Below, piece after piece: positions 1 through 11,198 of a DNA stretch of 64,000 bases (the first letter of the stretch is position 1; the number at the start of each line of letters is the position of its first letter). Both the position numbers and the translations under genes were made by a program. The notes below the pieces were generated by a model, which worked only from the letters and a program-made list of their open reading frames with translations, did no database searches and was not told the origin of the DNA. The stretch spans positions 1,792,359-1,856,358 of the forward strand of contig CATQJL010000223.1 in assembly GCA_958299035.1 (NCBI GenBank). The letters are read 5' to 3'. Source of the stretch: Cylicocyclus nassatus. Its lineage: Eukaryota; Nematoda; Chromadorea; Rhabditida; Strongylidae.

Positions 1-299
1 ACTGTTAGTTCGCAGTAGTAACAATCAGCACACCTGACAGCAAATTCAACTCAATGTTGGTGCATCTTGAATCAGACGCTTCGACCTTTGCGGTTCTCTC
101 GATCACTTCTATGCAAATCATAAGGTATACCAGCCACAATTTCAGAGTCAAGTATTCTTGCATTGAGCCATGATTCAGTAACAAAAATCAAATTTGGTTT
201 ATGTTCGTAAATGAAGGCGTGCAAAAGGTTCAATTTGTTTACAAGACCACGGGAGTTCATAAGTGATATCTGTAGAGAGTCAGTCTTATCATGCCATTC
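1..299 (-). pseudogene. CR1-like LINE, start of endonuclease ORF2 (cut by window edge)
   Basis: Minus-strand reading from about 260 downwards gives MNSRGLVNKLNLL, then KPNLIFVTESWLN and a run ending HRSDRENRKG. This is the usual opening of the apurinic-type endonuclease of CR1/jockey-like non-LTR retrotransposons (N-S-R-G/S-L-x-N-K, then P-x-x-I-x-x-T-E-S/T-W-L). It acts by nicking target DNA to prime reverse transcription. The rest lies beyond the left edge. It sits directly downstream of an ORF1-like reading on the same strand, which supports a LINE rather than a host gene. A similar endonuclease reading at 63331-64000 may be the same family. Confidence 0.75.
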
Positions 300-317
300 C
301 AGAAGTTTTCCGAGCTT

Positions 318-947
318 CTACGGGGATGCCTGTACGTGGACAAACTCATTGCGATATACCACCCACTCACGGGTGGCCATGCCCTTATTACGCTCTCGGG
401 CTTGTTGCCTGAGAGCAAAGTCTCGAGCCCTCTCTTCTATCGTTATGCTCCGCCTAACATAAATGTTAGAGTAGCTACTATTTCTAAGCAGCCGAGCATT
501 AGACAGTGCAAGCTGCCAGTAGTATCGAGAAGGAAGAACACACTTCACCAGCCTGGGGCGGGAAGGGTTAGGCTTTCCTAATCGATACAACTCGATAGGC
601 CTGCATTCAACTTTCATAATATCCAGTGCTTCACCAACGGTGTTTTCTAGCTGAATACACCTTTGATAAAACTGAAGCTGCTCATCCGCTTCAGGGATGC
701 CACTTACCACGATGCTTCGACTCCGTTTCTCCGAATCGATGTCACCGCGAGCCGCTATCGGTAGTTTCTCACACAGAGGACTCAACAGTCTATCGATTAC
801 GGGGTCATTGTTTCAATCCCTGATCCCAGTTATCAAGTCTGCAATGGACAGACTTAAAAACTCAGAATCACAGGTCTGATTCCCAGCATCGACAGACGCA
901 TAAGCTGACTGGGTTCCAGATGCGCTCTTCCTAGTTTTAGGTGGCAT
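318..947 (-). pseudogene. CR1-like LINE ORF1 (nucleic-acid-binding protein), one in-frame stop
   Basis: The likely start is the ATG at 945-947 (MPPKTRKSASGTQ). The frame runs to a TGA near 813, then continues in the same frame (NNDPVIDRLLSPLCEKL) into a 155-residue block with RSIVVSGIPE, a lysine- and arginine-rich middle and the repeated ERARDFALRQQARERN. The order (short leader, RRM-like IVVSGIPE strand, basic C-terminus) fits ORF1 of CR1/L1-type LINEs, which bind the element RNA. One in-frame stop means this copy is probably dead. The product assignment is by pattern only. Confidence 0.65.
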
Positions 948-1827
948 AATTTGTTTTTGATCAATCAATCCAGAAGAGGCACCGATAGAAAAAAATCGAT
1001 CAGCAACGGACAAGTCGCATATTTTTATGGTCTTTCTTGCAAGCGGGACCAAGTCTGCCCCTGCTCTTTTCCCTTTCAGAATCTAAAGTAGGATGTTCAC
1101 AAAGTAGAAAAGGTCAAAAGTATCTTTCGGCAAAGTTTTCAACATAGTTGTTAAGAAAAGTGTTCTGTCGCACTGAGTCCCTGGTCTTTTCTGCCAGCGA
1201 GACCTAGTTCGATTCATCATATCTCTTTTGAAAGCAAAAGCAGGGTGTTCTTACAAGAGCAGGGAAGAGGCTTGTTGGAGTGGAAAAACTTATTCGTATC
1301 TTTCACAAGCTTTTTTGCCCTTTTCTTTCTTTTTTAGGAGCAAAGGTAGAAAAATGGATTCCACCAGCGGATGCCAAACGTAGATTTCTCATTGAGTATC
1401 GTGAAAAATCTTTAAGAAAAGGATGTTTTTGGAAATTGTTCTGCCCTGGACGAGTACTTGCCTTTTATTCAACCAGTAATCTTCTAGCACAGACATTGTT
1501 GGCAAAAATGTCTCAAAAGTAAATTTCTTGTCAGAAAAGTTCTTTGCGGGAAAATCTTTTTGCTGGAAGTTCCTGAACTTTTTCATTCAGAAGGGGTTTT
1601 TCACACATGCTCACAGAAATTCTTTTTCGCCAGGTTAAGTGGAAATTTCTTATGAAACGAAGATGATCTCTGCGGAAATATCTTTCTGATTAAAGCCGCT
1701 AAGCTTTCTATGAAACAATTGCACTTTCATGAAAAGATGCCTCTTTGCAAGAAGCCACTAAGCTTTTTTCCGCCTGTGAGGCCAAAGCTTGCTTACGGCT
1801 TTTCTGTTAAGGGGCAGTAGTAATATA
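948..1827. other. No gene seen
   Basis: AT-rich sequence upstream of the CR1-like ORF1. Only short ORFs without recognisable motifs or codon bias. It may include the 5' UTR of the minus-strand LINE. Confidence 0.5.
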
Positions 1828-2776
1828 TTAGTTGTCCCAAAAGTTCTTGCGCCGAATTTTCAAAAAATCATAACTTCCTTGAGACTCGACGGATTTTCTT
1901 GAATTTTATCTTTTCGAAAGAGGAAGCCTTCCTCTTTACACAGGTATTTTTACCATGAATAGGCATTAGACAGGCCGAGAAATAGAAACAGTTGAAGGAA
2001 ATTAGTCAAGATCGGCATTTCCCAAGCCGGATAACGAAAAATTCTGCAAGTATTTTCATTTGATAGAGAAAATTTTGCACATTTCAATGGTACCTTCCCA
2101 TGAATTAAAGCGAAAAACATCGAGAGTTAGGTGCATATAAAGAGAATCCCTTCAGTTTTGCAATTTTCAAGCATGCTTAAAAAAGCCTAAAAACTTCACA
2201 GAAAAGATGGTAAATTTATGAACATCGGTTTTGTGAGCTTCTCTTTCTAGCTGAATGAAAATCGTGCCAATCGAGAGGAATTTTGATTTTCGTAAAAAAC
2301 GTAAACCCGAAAATCCGAATTAATCAAGTAAATAAAAATTGCTCTCGACTAGCTCAAACCTTGCTCAGCTAGAAAGAAAAGGTCACAGAACCCATGTTCA
2401 TAAATTTCCTATCTTTTCTGTGAAGTTTTTAGTCTTTTTTAAGCATGCTCAAAAATTGCAAAACTGAAGGAATTCTCTTTAACTGCTCCTAACTCTCGAT
2501 CCTTTTCGCTTTAATTCATGGGAAATGTACCACTATAATGTGCAAAATTTTCTCTATCAAGTAAAAATGCTTGCAGAATTTGACCCAGCTTGAAAAATGC
2601 CGATCTTGATTATTCTTTCAATTGCTTCTATTTCTCGAACTTTCTAATGCCCTCATGTCAAGGCACTATTGTTAAGTTTTCTCTTTCAAATGCATGTAAA
2701 ATGAAGAAAATCTACCAAGTGGCAAGAAGGTTATGATTTTTTGAAAATGCGGCGCAAGAACTTTTTGGACAACTAA
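1828..2776. mobile_element. Foldback MITE, TTAGTTGTCC family
   Basis: The left end TTAGTTGTCCCAAAAGTTCT is mirrored at the right end (AGAACTTTTTGGACAACTAA). Inverted identity continues through much of both arms to a centre near 2300, for example the AATCATAACTTCCTT motif and its complement. There is no ORF of note. TA-rich flanks and a TTAG start suggest a Tc1/mariner-type non-autonomous element. A half copy in inverted orientation is at 9574-10113. Confidence 0.8.
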
Positions 2777-2784
2777 TTATAATA

Positions 2785-3698
2785 TTAGGTTGATGCAATA
2801 ATGAGCGTTTTCACAGGACCTTTTTCAGGATAACTTTTCTCCATTAAACTTCTTTCTTTGTAATGATTTCAGCAGATTGTTAGAAAGCTCTTTTTAAGCT
2901 CTACCTAATGGTGTTCGAAAAGGACTTCTAGCCTAGTCTGTTAAGAATTTATAGAGCTCCAAATGATAGCGCTCAAAACCAGATTTTCGTTGCATTCATT
3001 CTTCTGGCCAGAATTTGAGCACAAATGAAGATGCTTTTTTCGAAAATTTAGTTTCTACTTACAATGGAAAATGTCTACATTATGCGTACTTAGCCATAGT
3101 TTTTGAAGTTATCTAAAGTGAGATATCGGTGGCTCAACATGGGTAATGGTTGTGGCCAATCTAAAAACCATAACTTTCTTTTGTAGAATGCAGTCGCTCA
3201 AACTTTGCTCATCTCCGTAAGCGTGAGGGTAGGAATCCTATCAGTAATTTTTGCAAAAACATCCAGCTGTTCAATACGCAAAAAGTAGAAAATTGTATAC
3301 TTCGGGATTTTGAGGCCTACTGAAAAAATGCTGAAAAAGTTGATATTTTTGAATTTCAATTTTTCCCTCTTCGCTAATCTTTTTTCTTCAAGCCCTTCCC
3401 ATGTATATTTATGCTACTGGCTTGCGGGTACAAGATAGGCTGTTTATAAATTATAATAACAAAGTGGGAAAGGAGTTATGTTTTGTCAAAAACAAGACTT
3501 CAGAAAAAAACTTTTTTGTTTTTCAATCCATATTTTTCTGCCCATATGAGGTATGAGTGTAGATCAATCTGCGCTGTACTGCGAAAGGTTCGTGCATCTG
3601 ATGGTTTTTATCTCATTTCAACGTATAGATTTTGTAGAAAGTTATAGCAAGTCAAAGTGAAAAATGGGAAAACGCTCATTATTTTTGCATTAACCTAA
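2785..3698. mobile_element. TIR element, TTAGGTTGATGCAATAATG family
   Basis: Begins TTAGGTTGATGCAATAATGA and ends with the near-complement (TCATTATTTTTGCATTAACC then TAA). It is flanked by TA on both sides (2783-2784 and 3699-3700), the Tc1/mariner target duplication. Unlike its neighbours, good pairing is limited to roughly the outer 25 bp. It has no transposase reading, so it is a non-autonomous element of about 0.9 kb. Confidence 0.75.
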
Positions 3699-4686
3699 TA
3701 TTAGGTCATTTCGAAAGTAATTTCGCCTTTTTCAAATTGGCGCCACATTTGAAGGAACAAAGTTTCGGAGAGATTTTGGTGGCATTCGATGCAGAATTTC
3801 ATCTTCTCTCTAATGCTTATAAAATCTTTGCGAAACAATCAATGAGCTAACTGAAAATTCCCAGATTCTGAGACCAATGCTTTTTGCTATTGTCAACTTT
3901 AGCAATTTTTCAAAATCTCTGCATCAAACCTACGAAGGAGCCCAAGAAGCGAGTGGATAGAGCAAACCCTGTAGGATACAAAACAATTTTTTTCTCCTTT
4001 CCATAGCTCGCCATATTTTTTTTGATAGAATTTTGATTGATGCTGCCAGTTTCCATTCTTGTTCAGCTCAAACCACACATAAAACAGTGAGCAGCTCGGG
4101 TGTCATTCGATGCAGCTTGTTCTCCTCTTTTTAATGGATGTTTTTTGTTTCCGATTCGTTCAGCTTTTGGGGATAAAATCATCATAACTCATGTTTGAAC
4201 GCGCCCACATCCGTACCCGAAAAACTCGAAATTTAATATTTCGAATCCGTAAACTCTCCTTTGCTTTGTAAAACTAAATAATATGAAGTCATTTGCCATT
4301 TTGAAGGTTTCAAATTCCAAATAATTACTGCTGTTTGATGCGATTGTGGCTGACGTAGGCCTGCCCAAATTCGATGGTTTTGTAAAAATCTTTTAAAAAT
4401 TTACGGCGAGTTATGAAAAAGAGAAAATACTTACGCTGTATTCTATGAGGCTTGCTCTATGTAGTCGTTACTTGAGCTCCTTCTGAAGGTTGATATGAAA
4501 GTTGTAAAAGATTATGAAACTTGGCCATCTCAAAAAGCATAGGTCGCAGATTTCGGTAATTTTCCGAAAGCTCATTGAGTGCGCTGCAACCGTTTCATAA
4601 TCTTTAGAAAGAGGATGAAATGCTGCATCGAATGCTACCAAGAAAACTTTGTTCTTTCAAATGTGGCATCCCTTTGAAAAAAACTA

Positions 4687-5150
4687 ACAAGGGAACCGTG
4701 TCGAGTCGAAGTGGCCTATCCAGATGAGACCCATACTGCTTTGAAGAGCACTAATTGGTGATTCCAAATCTGCTTTCCAAATCTGCCAAGCGCCTATGGA
4801 CGCGGAGTTATGCTCGTTTTTCAGGTCAAAAATTTGAACGCAAAACTGAAGCAACGTACGAAGGTGCTCAAATGGTCCAGTGTCAAGTATCAGAGCTGTT
4901 TGCAATGGATACATTTTATTCAATATGCTAATACTTAACATTGCTTTATCTGAGCACTGGAAAGACTACAACAATCAATTTTACCTAAATTCTGCATTCA
5001 TTTTTCGTTCTGAAGAACGGTCATAACTCAGCGTCCAGAGGCGCTTGGCAGATTTGGAAGGCGATTTGGAATCACCGCTTAATATTCTTCAAAGCAGTAT
5101 GGGTCTCATCTGGAAAGGCCACTTCGACTCGACACCGGTCCCTTGTAAGT
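4687..5150. repeat. Inverted repeat inside left arm of the big palindrome
   Basis: CAAGGGAACCGTGTCGAGTC near 4688 is mirrored by GACTCGACACCGGTCCCTTG near 5130-5150, with further pairing through AAGCGCCTATGGACGCGGAG-like sequence. It is therefore a smaller hairpin inside the arm of a larger one. Its mirror image lies at about 8118-8583. Confidence 0.7.
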
Positions 5151-5524
5151 TACTTTCGGAATGATCTAATATTTATTTTCGTTGCACCTAAAAGTGCTCT
5201 GCTAATACTACTATCTAGGAGCGGTTAGAAAAACAACAATGCAACAGCAAACCACATCGTTAGTAACAGAAACCGAAGCAAAAGAATTCACTACCACTCA
5301 TAAGATGAAGCTAGCTAGATGCGTAACAGATCATGCCAATAGAGGATAAGTAACTGCGATAAATGTCAAATTACACAACGTCGTCAACTCCACATAGCTG
5401 CAGAATATCTACTTTCTTTAGCAGGGCTTTCAGTTGAACTGCTGAGTTTACGGCTAAGAAAGACGGTGGCAACTTGTTCAATAAAGAAGCTGCTCGATAA
5501 AAGAAATGTAATAAATGTAATATA

Positions 5525-7745
5525 CAGGGTGTCCCAGATAATATGCCCGCTGTTTGATTGTAAATAACTCTCTTGTAATGAAGTTTTTCGAGAAGCTTTA
5601 GGTAATATTTTATAGAGCGAGATTAAACTTAGATTTTCAGCATGGAGCGAATCATCTATCGCCCTTCGTTACGTAGGATTACGGTACGAACTTCGACAAG
5701 GATTTTAGGCCATTGGAGGCTATATTCTGCCTCGGAACAAAACCAAACAAGCCAAAAACTCCTATACTACGGTAATGGGAGCCGCCGATTCCGAATCTGA
5801 AATCCTCATTGTGCTTTGATGCTTCTTTCCAAAGTTATGCCCGCTAAATCGTGATAACTCAATTCCCAGCATCTGTCAGAAATGTAATTACACCGTCAAA
5901 AAGCTAAATACGCTCGTAAAAAGTCATTAGGTGGAATCATCATGCGCGAAAACCCTAGTATACAATTTTTGAGATTTTTTGAAGAAAATTTCATTAGGTG
6001 TATTTTTACATTGGTTCCATATCTGGAAGTTCTTACCGTAATCCTACAATAATAAAGAGCGATCGATGATTCGCTCCATGCTGTAAATCTAAGTTTAACC
6101 TCGCTCTACAAAACAGTATCCAAAGCTTCTCGAAAAACTTCATTACAAGAGAGTTATTTATTAGGTTGTCCGGAAATTAATGTCCTTTTTGAATTTCAAC
6201 CGCAACAAGTCATACACTTTTCATTCCTGAATAGCTTTCAAGGTATCATTCGATAGAGCAAAGCAAGCTCTACAAAATGGCTTTCTTGATTTAACAACAG
6301 CTCTGATCAACTTCAAATTTTGGGCCAAAAACTAAAAAGATTCAACTGCCCAGAAAATTAAGAAAAATCAGAATTTAGTTCGTAAGAAATCTACAAAAAT
6401 TCTGACTTACTCACGTAAACACTATCCACATAAGACATATATGTACGCTATTGCCGTATTTTTTCCTCTGTTAGAAATCAAAAAAAACGAAAATTTTCTT
6501 ACTTTTGCAAAAGTGATGCTGTGTCGTCCCCACATAGGTAGTTGTACACTACAAACCTGTAGAAGTACAAACGTAAATTTTCAGCTCTCTACAAGCTTTA
6601 GTTCTCGAGAAATTTGAATTTTAGTTTGCGCGCTGACTAATGAAAGCTAATTCGATATTCACGAGAACTAAAGTTTGTAGAGAGTTGAAAATTCCGCTTT
6701 GTACTTCTACAGATTGTAGTGTAAACATCCACTTATGTGGGGACGACACAGCATCACTTTTGCAAAAGTAAGAAAATTTTCGTTTTTTTGATTTCTAACA
6801 GAGGAAAAAATACGGCAATAGCGTACATATATGTCTTATGTGGATAGTGTTTACGTGAGCTAAGTCAGAATTTTTGTAGATTTCTTACGAACTAAATTCT
6901 GATTTTTCTTAATTTTCTGGGCAGTTGAATCTTTTTAGTTTTTGGCCCAAAATTTGAAGTTGATCAGAGCTGTTGTTAAATCAAGAAAGCCATTTTGTAG
7001 AGCTTGCTTTGCTCTATCGAATGATACCTTGAAAGCTATTCAGGAATGAAAAGTGTATGACTTGTTGCGGTTGAAATTCAAAAAGGACATTAATTTCCGG
7101 ACAACCTAATAAATAACTCTCTTGTAATGAAGTTTTTCGAGAAGCTTTGGATACTGTTTTGTAGAGCGAGGTTAAACTTAGATTTACAGCATGGAGCGAA
7201 TCATCGATCGCTCTTTATTATTGTAGGATTACGGTAAGAACTTCCAGATATGGAACCAATGTAAAAATACACCTAATGAAATTTTCTTCAAAAAATCTCA
7301 AAAATTGTATACTAGGGTTTTCGCGCATGATGATTCCACCTAATGACTTTTTACGAGCGTATTTAGCTTTTTGACGGTGTAATTACATTTCTGACAGATG
7401 CTGGGAATTGAGTTATCACGATTTAGCGGGCATAACTTTGGAAAGAAGCATCAAAGCACAATGAGGATTTCAGATTCGGAATCGGCGGCTCCCATTACCG
7501 TAGTATAGGAGTTTTTGGCTTGTTTGGTTTTGTTCCGAGGCAGAATATAGCCTCCAATGGCCTAAAATCCTTGTCGAAGTTCGTACCGTAATCCTACGTA
7601 ACGAAGGGCGATAGATGATTCGCTCCATGCTGAAAATCTAAGTTTAATCTCGCTCTATAAAATATTACCTAAAGCTTCTCGAAAAACTTCATTACAAGAG
7701 AGTTATTTACAATCAAACAGCGGGCATATTATCTGGGACACCCTG
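5525..7745. mobile_element. Foldback element, CAGGGTGTCCCAGATAATAT family
   Basis: Starts CAGGGTGTCCCAGATAATAT at 5525 and ends with the exact complement at 7745, TA on both sides. CAGGGTG-type ends are common on Tc1-like elements. Its centre, 6635, is the same as that of the enclosing 3701-9569 palindrome and of the inner 6161-7109 element. Confidence 0.85.
6161..7109. mobile_element. Foldback MITE, TTAGGTTGTCCGGAAATTAA family
   Basis: Ends TTAGGTTGTCCGGAAATTAA and its complement, flanked by TA at 6159-6160 and 7110-7111. The arms pair over about 430 bp with a short loop around 6600-6690; differences increase near the loop. A relative is at 45457-46378, with shared subterminal sequence such as GTCATACACTT and CATTCGATAGAGCAA. 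Confidence 0.85.
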
Positions 7746-8115
7746 TATATTACATTTATTACATTTCTTTTATCGAGCAGCTTCTTTATTGAACAAGTTG
7801 CCACCGTCTTTCTTAGCCGTAAACTCAGCAGTTCAACTGAAAGCCCTGCTAAAGAAAGTAGATATTCTGCAGCTATGTGGAGTTGACGACGTTGTGTAAT
7901 TTGACATTTATCGCAGTTACTTATCCTCTATTGGCATGATCTGTTACGCATCTAGCTAGCTTCATCTTATGAGTGGTAGTGAATTCTTTTGCTTCGGTTT
8001 CTGTTACTAACGATGTGGTTTGCTGTTGCATTGTTGTTTTTCTAACCGCTCCTAGATAGTAGTATTAGCAGAGCACTTTTAGGTGCAACGAAAATAAATA
8101 TTAGATCATTCCGAA

Positions 8116-8583
8116 AGTAACTTACAAGGGACCGGTGTCGAGTCGAAGTGGCCTTTCCAGATGAGACCCATACTGCTTTGAAGAATATTAAGCGGTGATT
8201 CCAAATCGCCTTCCAAATCTGCCAAGCGCCTCTGGACGCTGAGTTATGACCGTTCTTCAGAACGAAAAATGAATGCAGAATTTAGGTAAAATTGATTGTT
8301 ATAGTCTTTCCAGTGCTCAGATAAAGCAATGTTAAGTATTAGCATATTGAATAAAATGTATCCATTGCAAACAGCTCTGATACTTGACACTGGACCATTT
8401 GAGCACCTTCGTACGTTGCTTCAGTTTTGCGTTCAAATTTTTGACCTGAAAAACGAGCATAACTCCGCGTCCATAGGCGCTTGGCAGATTTGGAAAGCAG
8501 ATTTGGAATCACCAATTAGTGCTCTTCAAAGCAGTATGGGTCTCATCTGGATAGGCCACTTCGACTCGACACGGTTCCCTTGT
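8116..8583. repeat. Inverted repeat inside right arm (mirror of 4687-5150)
   Basis: Reverse-complement copy of the 4687-5150 hairpin, with the same TCGAGTCGAAGTGGCC ends. I saw no differences between the two copies in the stretches compared. Confidence 0.7.
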
Positions 8584-9573
8584 TAGTTTTTTTCAAAGGG
8601 ATGCCACATTTGAAAGAACAAAGTTTTCTTGGTAGCATTCGATGCAGCATTTCATCCTCTTTCTAAAGATTATGAAACGGTTGCAGCGCACTCAATGAGC
8701 TTTCGGAAAATTACCGAAATCTGCGACCTATGCTTTTTGAGATGGCCAAGTTTCATAATCTTTTACAACTTTCATATCAACCTTCAGAAGGAGCTCAAGT
8801 AACGACTACATAGAGCAAGCCTCATAGAATACAGCGTAAGTATTTTCTCTTTTTCATAACTCGCCGTAAATTTTTAAAAGATTTTTACAAAACCATCGAA
8901 TTTGGGCAGGCCTATGTCAGTCACAATCGCATCAAACAGCAGTAATTATTTGGAATTTGAAACCTTCGAAATGGCAAATGACTTCATATTATTTAGTTTT
9001 ACAAAGCAAATGAGAGTTTACGGATTCGAAATATTAAATTTCGAGTTTTTCGGGTACAGATGTGGGCGCGTTCAAAACATGAGTTATGATGATTTTATCC
9101 CCAAAAGCTGAATGAATCGGAAACAAAAAACATCCATTAAAAAGAGGAGAACAAGCTGCATCGAATGACACCCGAGCTGCTCACTGTTTTATGTGTGGTT
9201 TGAGCTGAACAAGAATGGAAACTGGCAGCATCAATCAAAATTCTATCAAAAAAATATGGCGAGCTATGGAAAGGAGAAAAAAATTGTTTTGTATCCTACA
9301 GGGTTTGCTCTATCCACTCGCTTCTTGGGCTCCTTCGTAGGTTTGATGCAGAGATTTTGAAAAATTGCTAAAGTTGACAATAGCAAAAAGCATTGGTCTC
9401 AGAATCTGGGGATTTTCAGTGAGCTCATTGATTGTTTCGCAAAGATTTTATAAGCATTAGAGAGAGGATGAAATTCTGCATCGAATGCCACCAAAATCTC
9501 TCCGAAACTTTGTTCCTTCAGATGTGGCGCCAATTTGAAAAAAGCGAAATTACTTTCAGAATGACCTAATATA

Positions 9574-10113
9574 TTAAGTTGTTCCAAAAATTCTTGCGCC
9601 GCATTTTCAAAAAATCATAATTTCCTTGCCACTTGGTAGATTTTCTTCATTTTACATTCATTTTAAAGAGAAAACCTTTACAATAGTGCCTTGACATGAA
9701 TGGGCATTAGAAAGTTCGAGAAATAGAAGCAATTGAAAGAATAATCAAGATCGGCATTGCAAGCATTTTTATTTGATAGAGAAAATTTTGCACATTATAG
9801 TGGTACCTTTCCCATGAATTAAAGCAAAAAGGATTGAGAGTTAGAAGCAGATAAAGAGAATTCCTACAGTTTTGCAATTCTTGAGCATGCTTAAAAAAGC
9901 CTAAAAACTTCAAGAAAAGATGGGAAATTTATGAACATGGGTTTTGTGACCTTTTCTTTGTAGCTGAGCAGGTTTTGAGCTAATCGAGAGCAATTTTTAT
10001 TTTCTTGATTTATTCGGATTTTCGGGTCTGCGTTTTTTACGAAAATCAAAATTGCTCTCGATTGGCACGATTTTCACTCAGCTAAAAAGAGGAGCTCACA
10101 AAACCCATGTTCA
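9574..10113. mobile_element. Half copy of the 1828-2776 foldback family, inverted
   Basis: Begins TTAAGTTGTTCCAAAAATTC and follows the reverse complement of about 2237-2776 closely, including GCATTAGAAAGTTCGAGAAA. Similarity stops abruptly at about 10113 (CCCATGTTCATGG). The second arm is absent, so this copy is broken. Confidence 0.75.
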
Positions 10114-10789
10114 TGGTTTTAGGACTGGATTGGTGACTGAGACGCCAAATTTATTTTTTAGCGTTGGACAGCACATTTATTGGTCTCTTATCCTTAATCC
10201 TTATGAGCTGGATAAAAGTTTGGAATCTCAGTAAAACAACATTTTTAATGCCGGCTTGGTCCGGAGCCATTTCGAGTTTTAAAAGTAGAATGAAGTTTTC
10301 CTTTTCAAACAAGATTACATTCGGCGCATAGTAGGTATCTCAGATTCTGGGGTCGTAGAATTACGTGAAAGTTCGAACGAAAAAGGTTGAAACGTTAAGC
10401 GATAAAAGAGCTCTGATTGAGGTGTTCGTATAATTATGAATCGGCCAAAAAAGCGTTCGGCGCACAATGCTTCTCCAAATTTTACACTGGATTTCATTTT
10501 TGTGTTGCGTATACTATTTTCGGCTACCCTCTTTCACATGCTACCGATGGTTCCTTGCCATTCTTTTAAAAAGTTTGTGATGGCAAAATATGGGGTGTTT
10601 TCGTGCAATTATAAACCGATTATTATATGCAAAGTCATCAGCAATCGTTAGCGTTGCAAATGTGACATAACCGGTTCTACAAGCCGCTTTGATAGCGACT
10701 TATCCGTTTTATGCGACATTATCGAGACGAAAAAGTCCAGTAAAGTTGTCTGTCATTATGGTCTTTATAAGGCGTCAAAAAGTGTCTTT
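10114..10789. other. No gene seen
   Basis: AT-rich. Short ORFs only (10436-10651 and 10315-10497), with no recognisable domains. Lies between a truncated foldback and the next palindrome. Confidence 0.45.
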
Positions 10790-11198
10790 GAGTTTTCTCC
10801 CCATTCAAATATGTTTTCGGAAGCCCAAATGGAAGATTTCATCTCTCATAAGGCAACAAAAAAAGTAAAAAAAACGAAGGGATGCTGCTGTCGGCAGTGG
10901 GTCACCAAGTGAAAGTCAAGACGCGCTGGATAAAGCATCTATGGAGAAAGTGAAAAGTGTGGGAAAAGAGAGGAAATACCACTGAGACATTGATTGGGCA
11001 GAGAACATTCAAAATTGAGTTTGCATTTTCCTGCAGTTTTTGCAGGGAAAAAACAAGCATCGGGTTTGACTGAGATATAAAATTGCTAATTTACAATGGA
11101 TTCAGATTGGAGCGAGAAACTCGAGCGTTGAGATGGTCTCAGAAACAAAACTTGTTTTTCAAGGGTGACATGAATTTTAGGTAAAAATTCTCATTATA

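Larger units (their letters stand above)
3701..9569. mobile_element. 5.9 kb composite palindrome (outer foldback element)
   Basis: The left end TTAGGTCATTTCGAAAG and right end CTTTCAGAATGACCTAA are complementary and both are flanked by TA. The arms pair along nearly their whole length, shown by an identical 85-residue reading on the minus strand at 4684-4941 and the plus strand at 8329-8586. The outer parts of the arms (about 3701-4380 against 8900-9569) differ at scattered bases; the middle part (about 4385-6160 against 7110-8890) looked identical where I compared it. Two further complete elements sit exactly concentrically inside. No transposase was seen. Confidence 0.85.

Noticed and set aside
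4684..8586. Identical 85-residue proteins at 4684-4941 (minus) and 8329-8586 (plus), as a duplicated gene
   Set aside because: They are mirror positions of a palindrome; no domain or start context, and the surrounding DNA is non-coding foldback.
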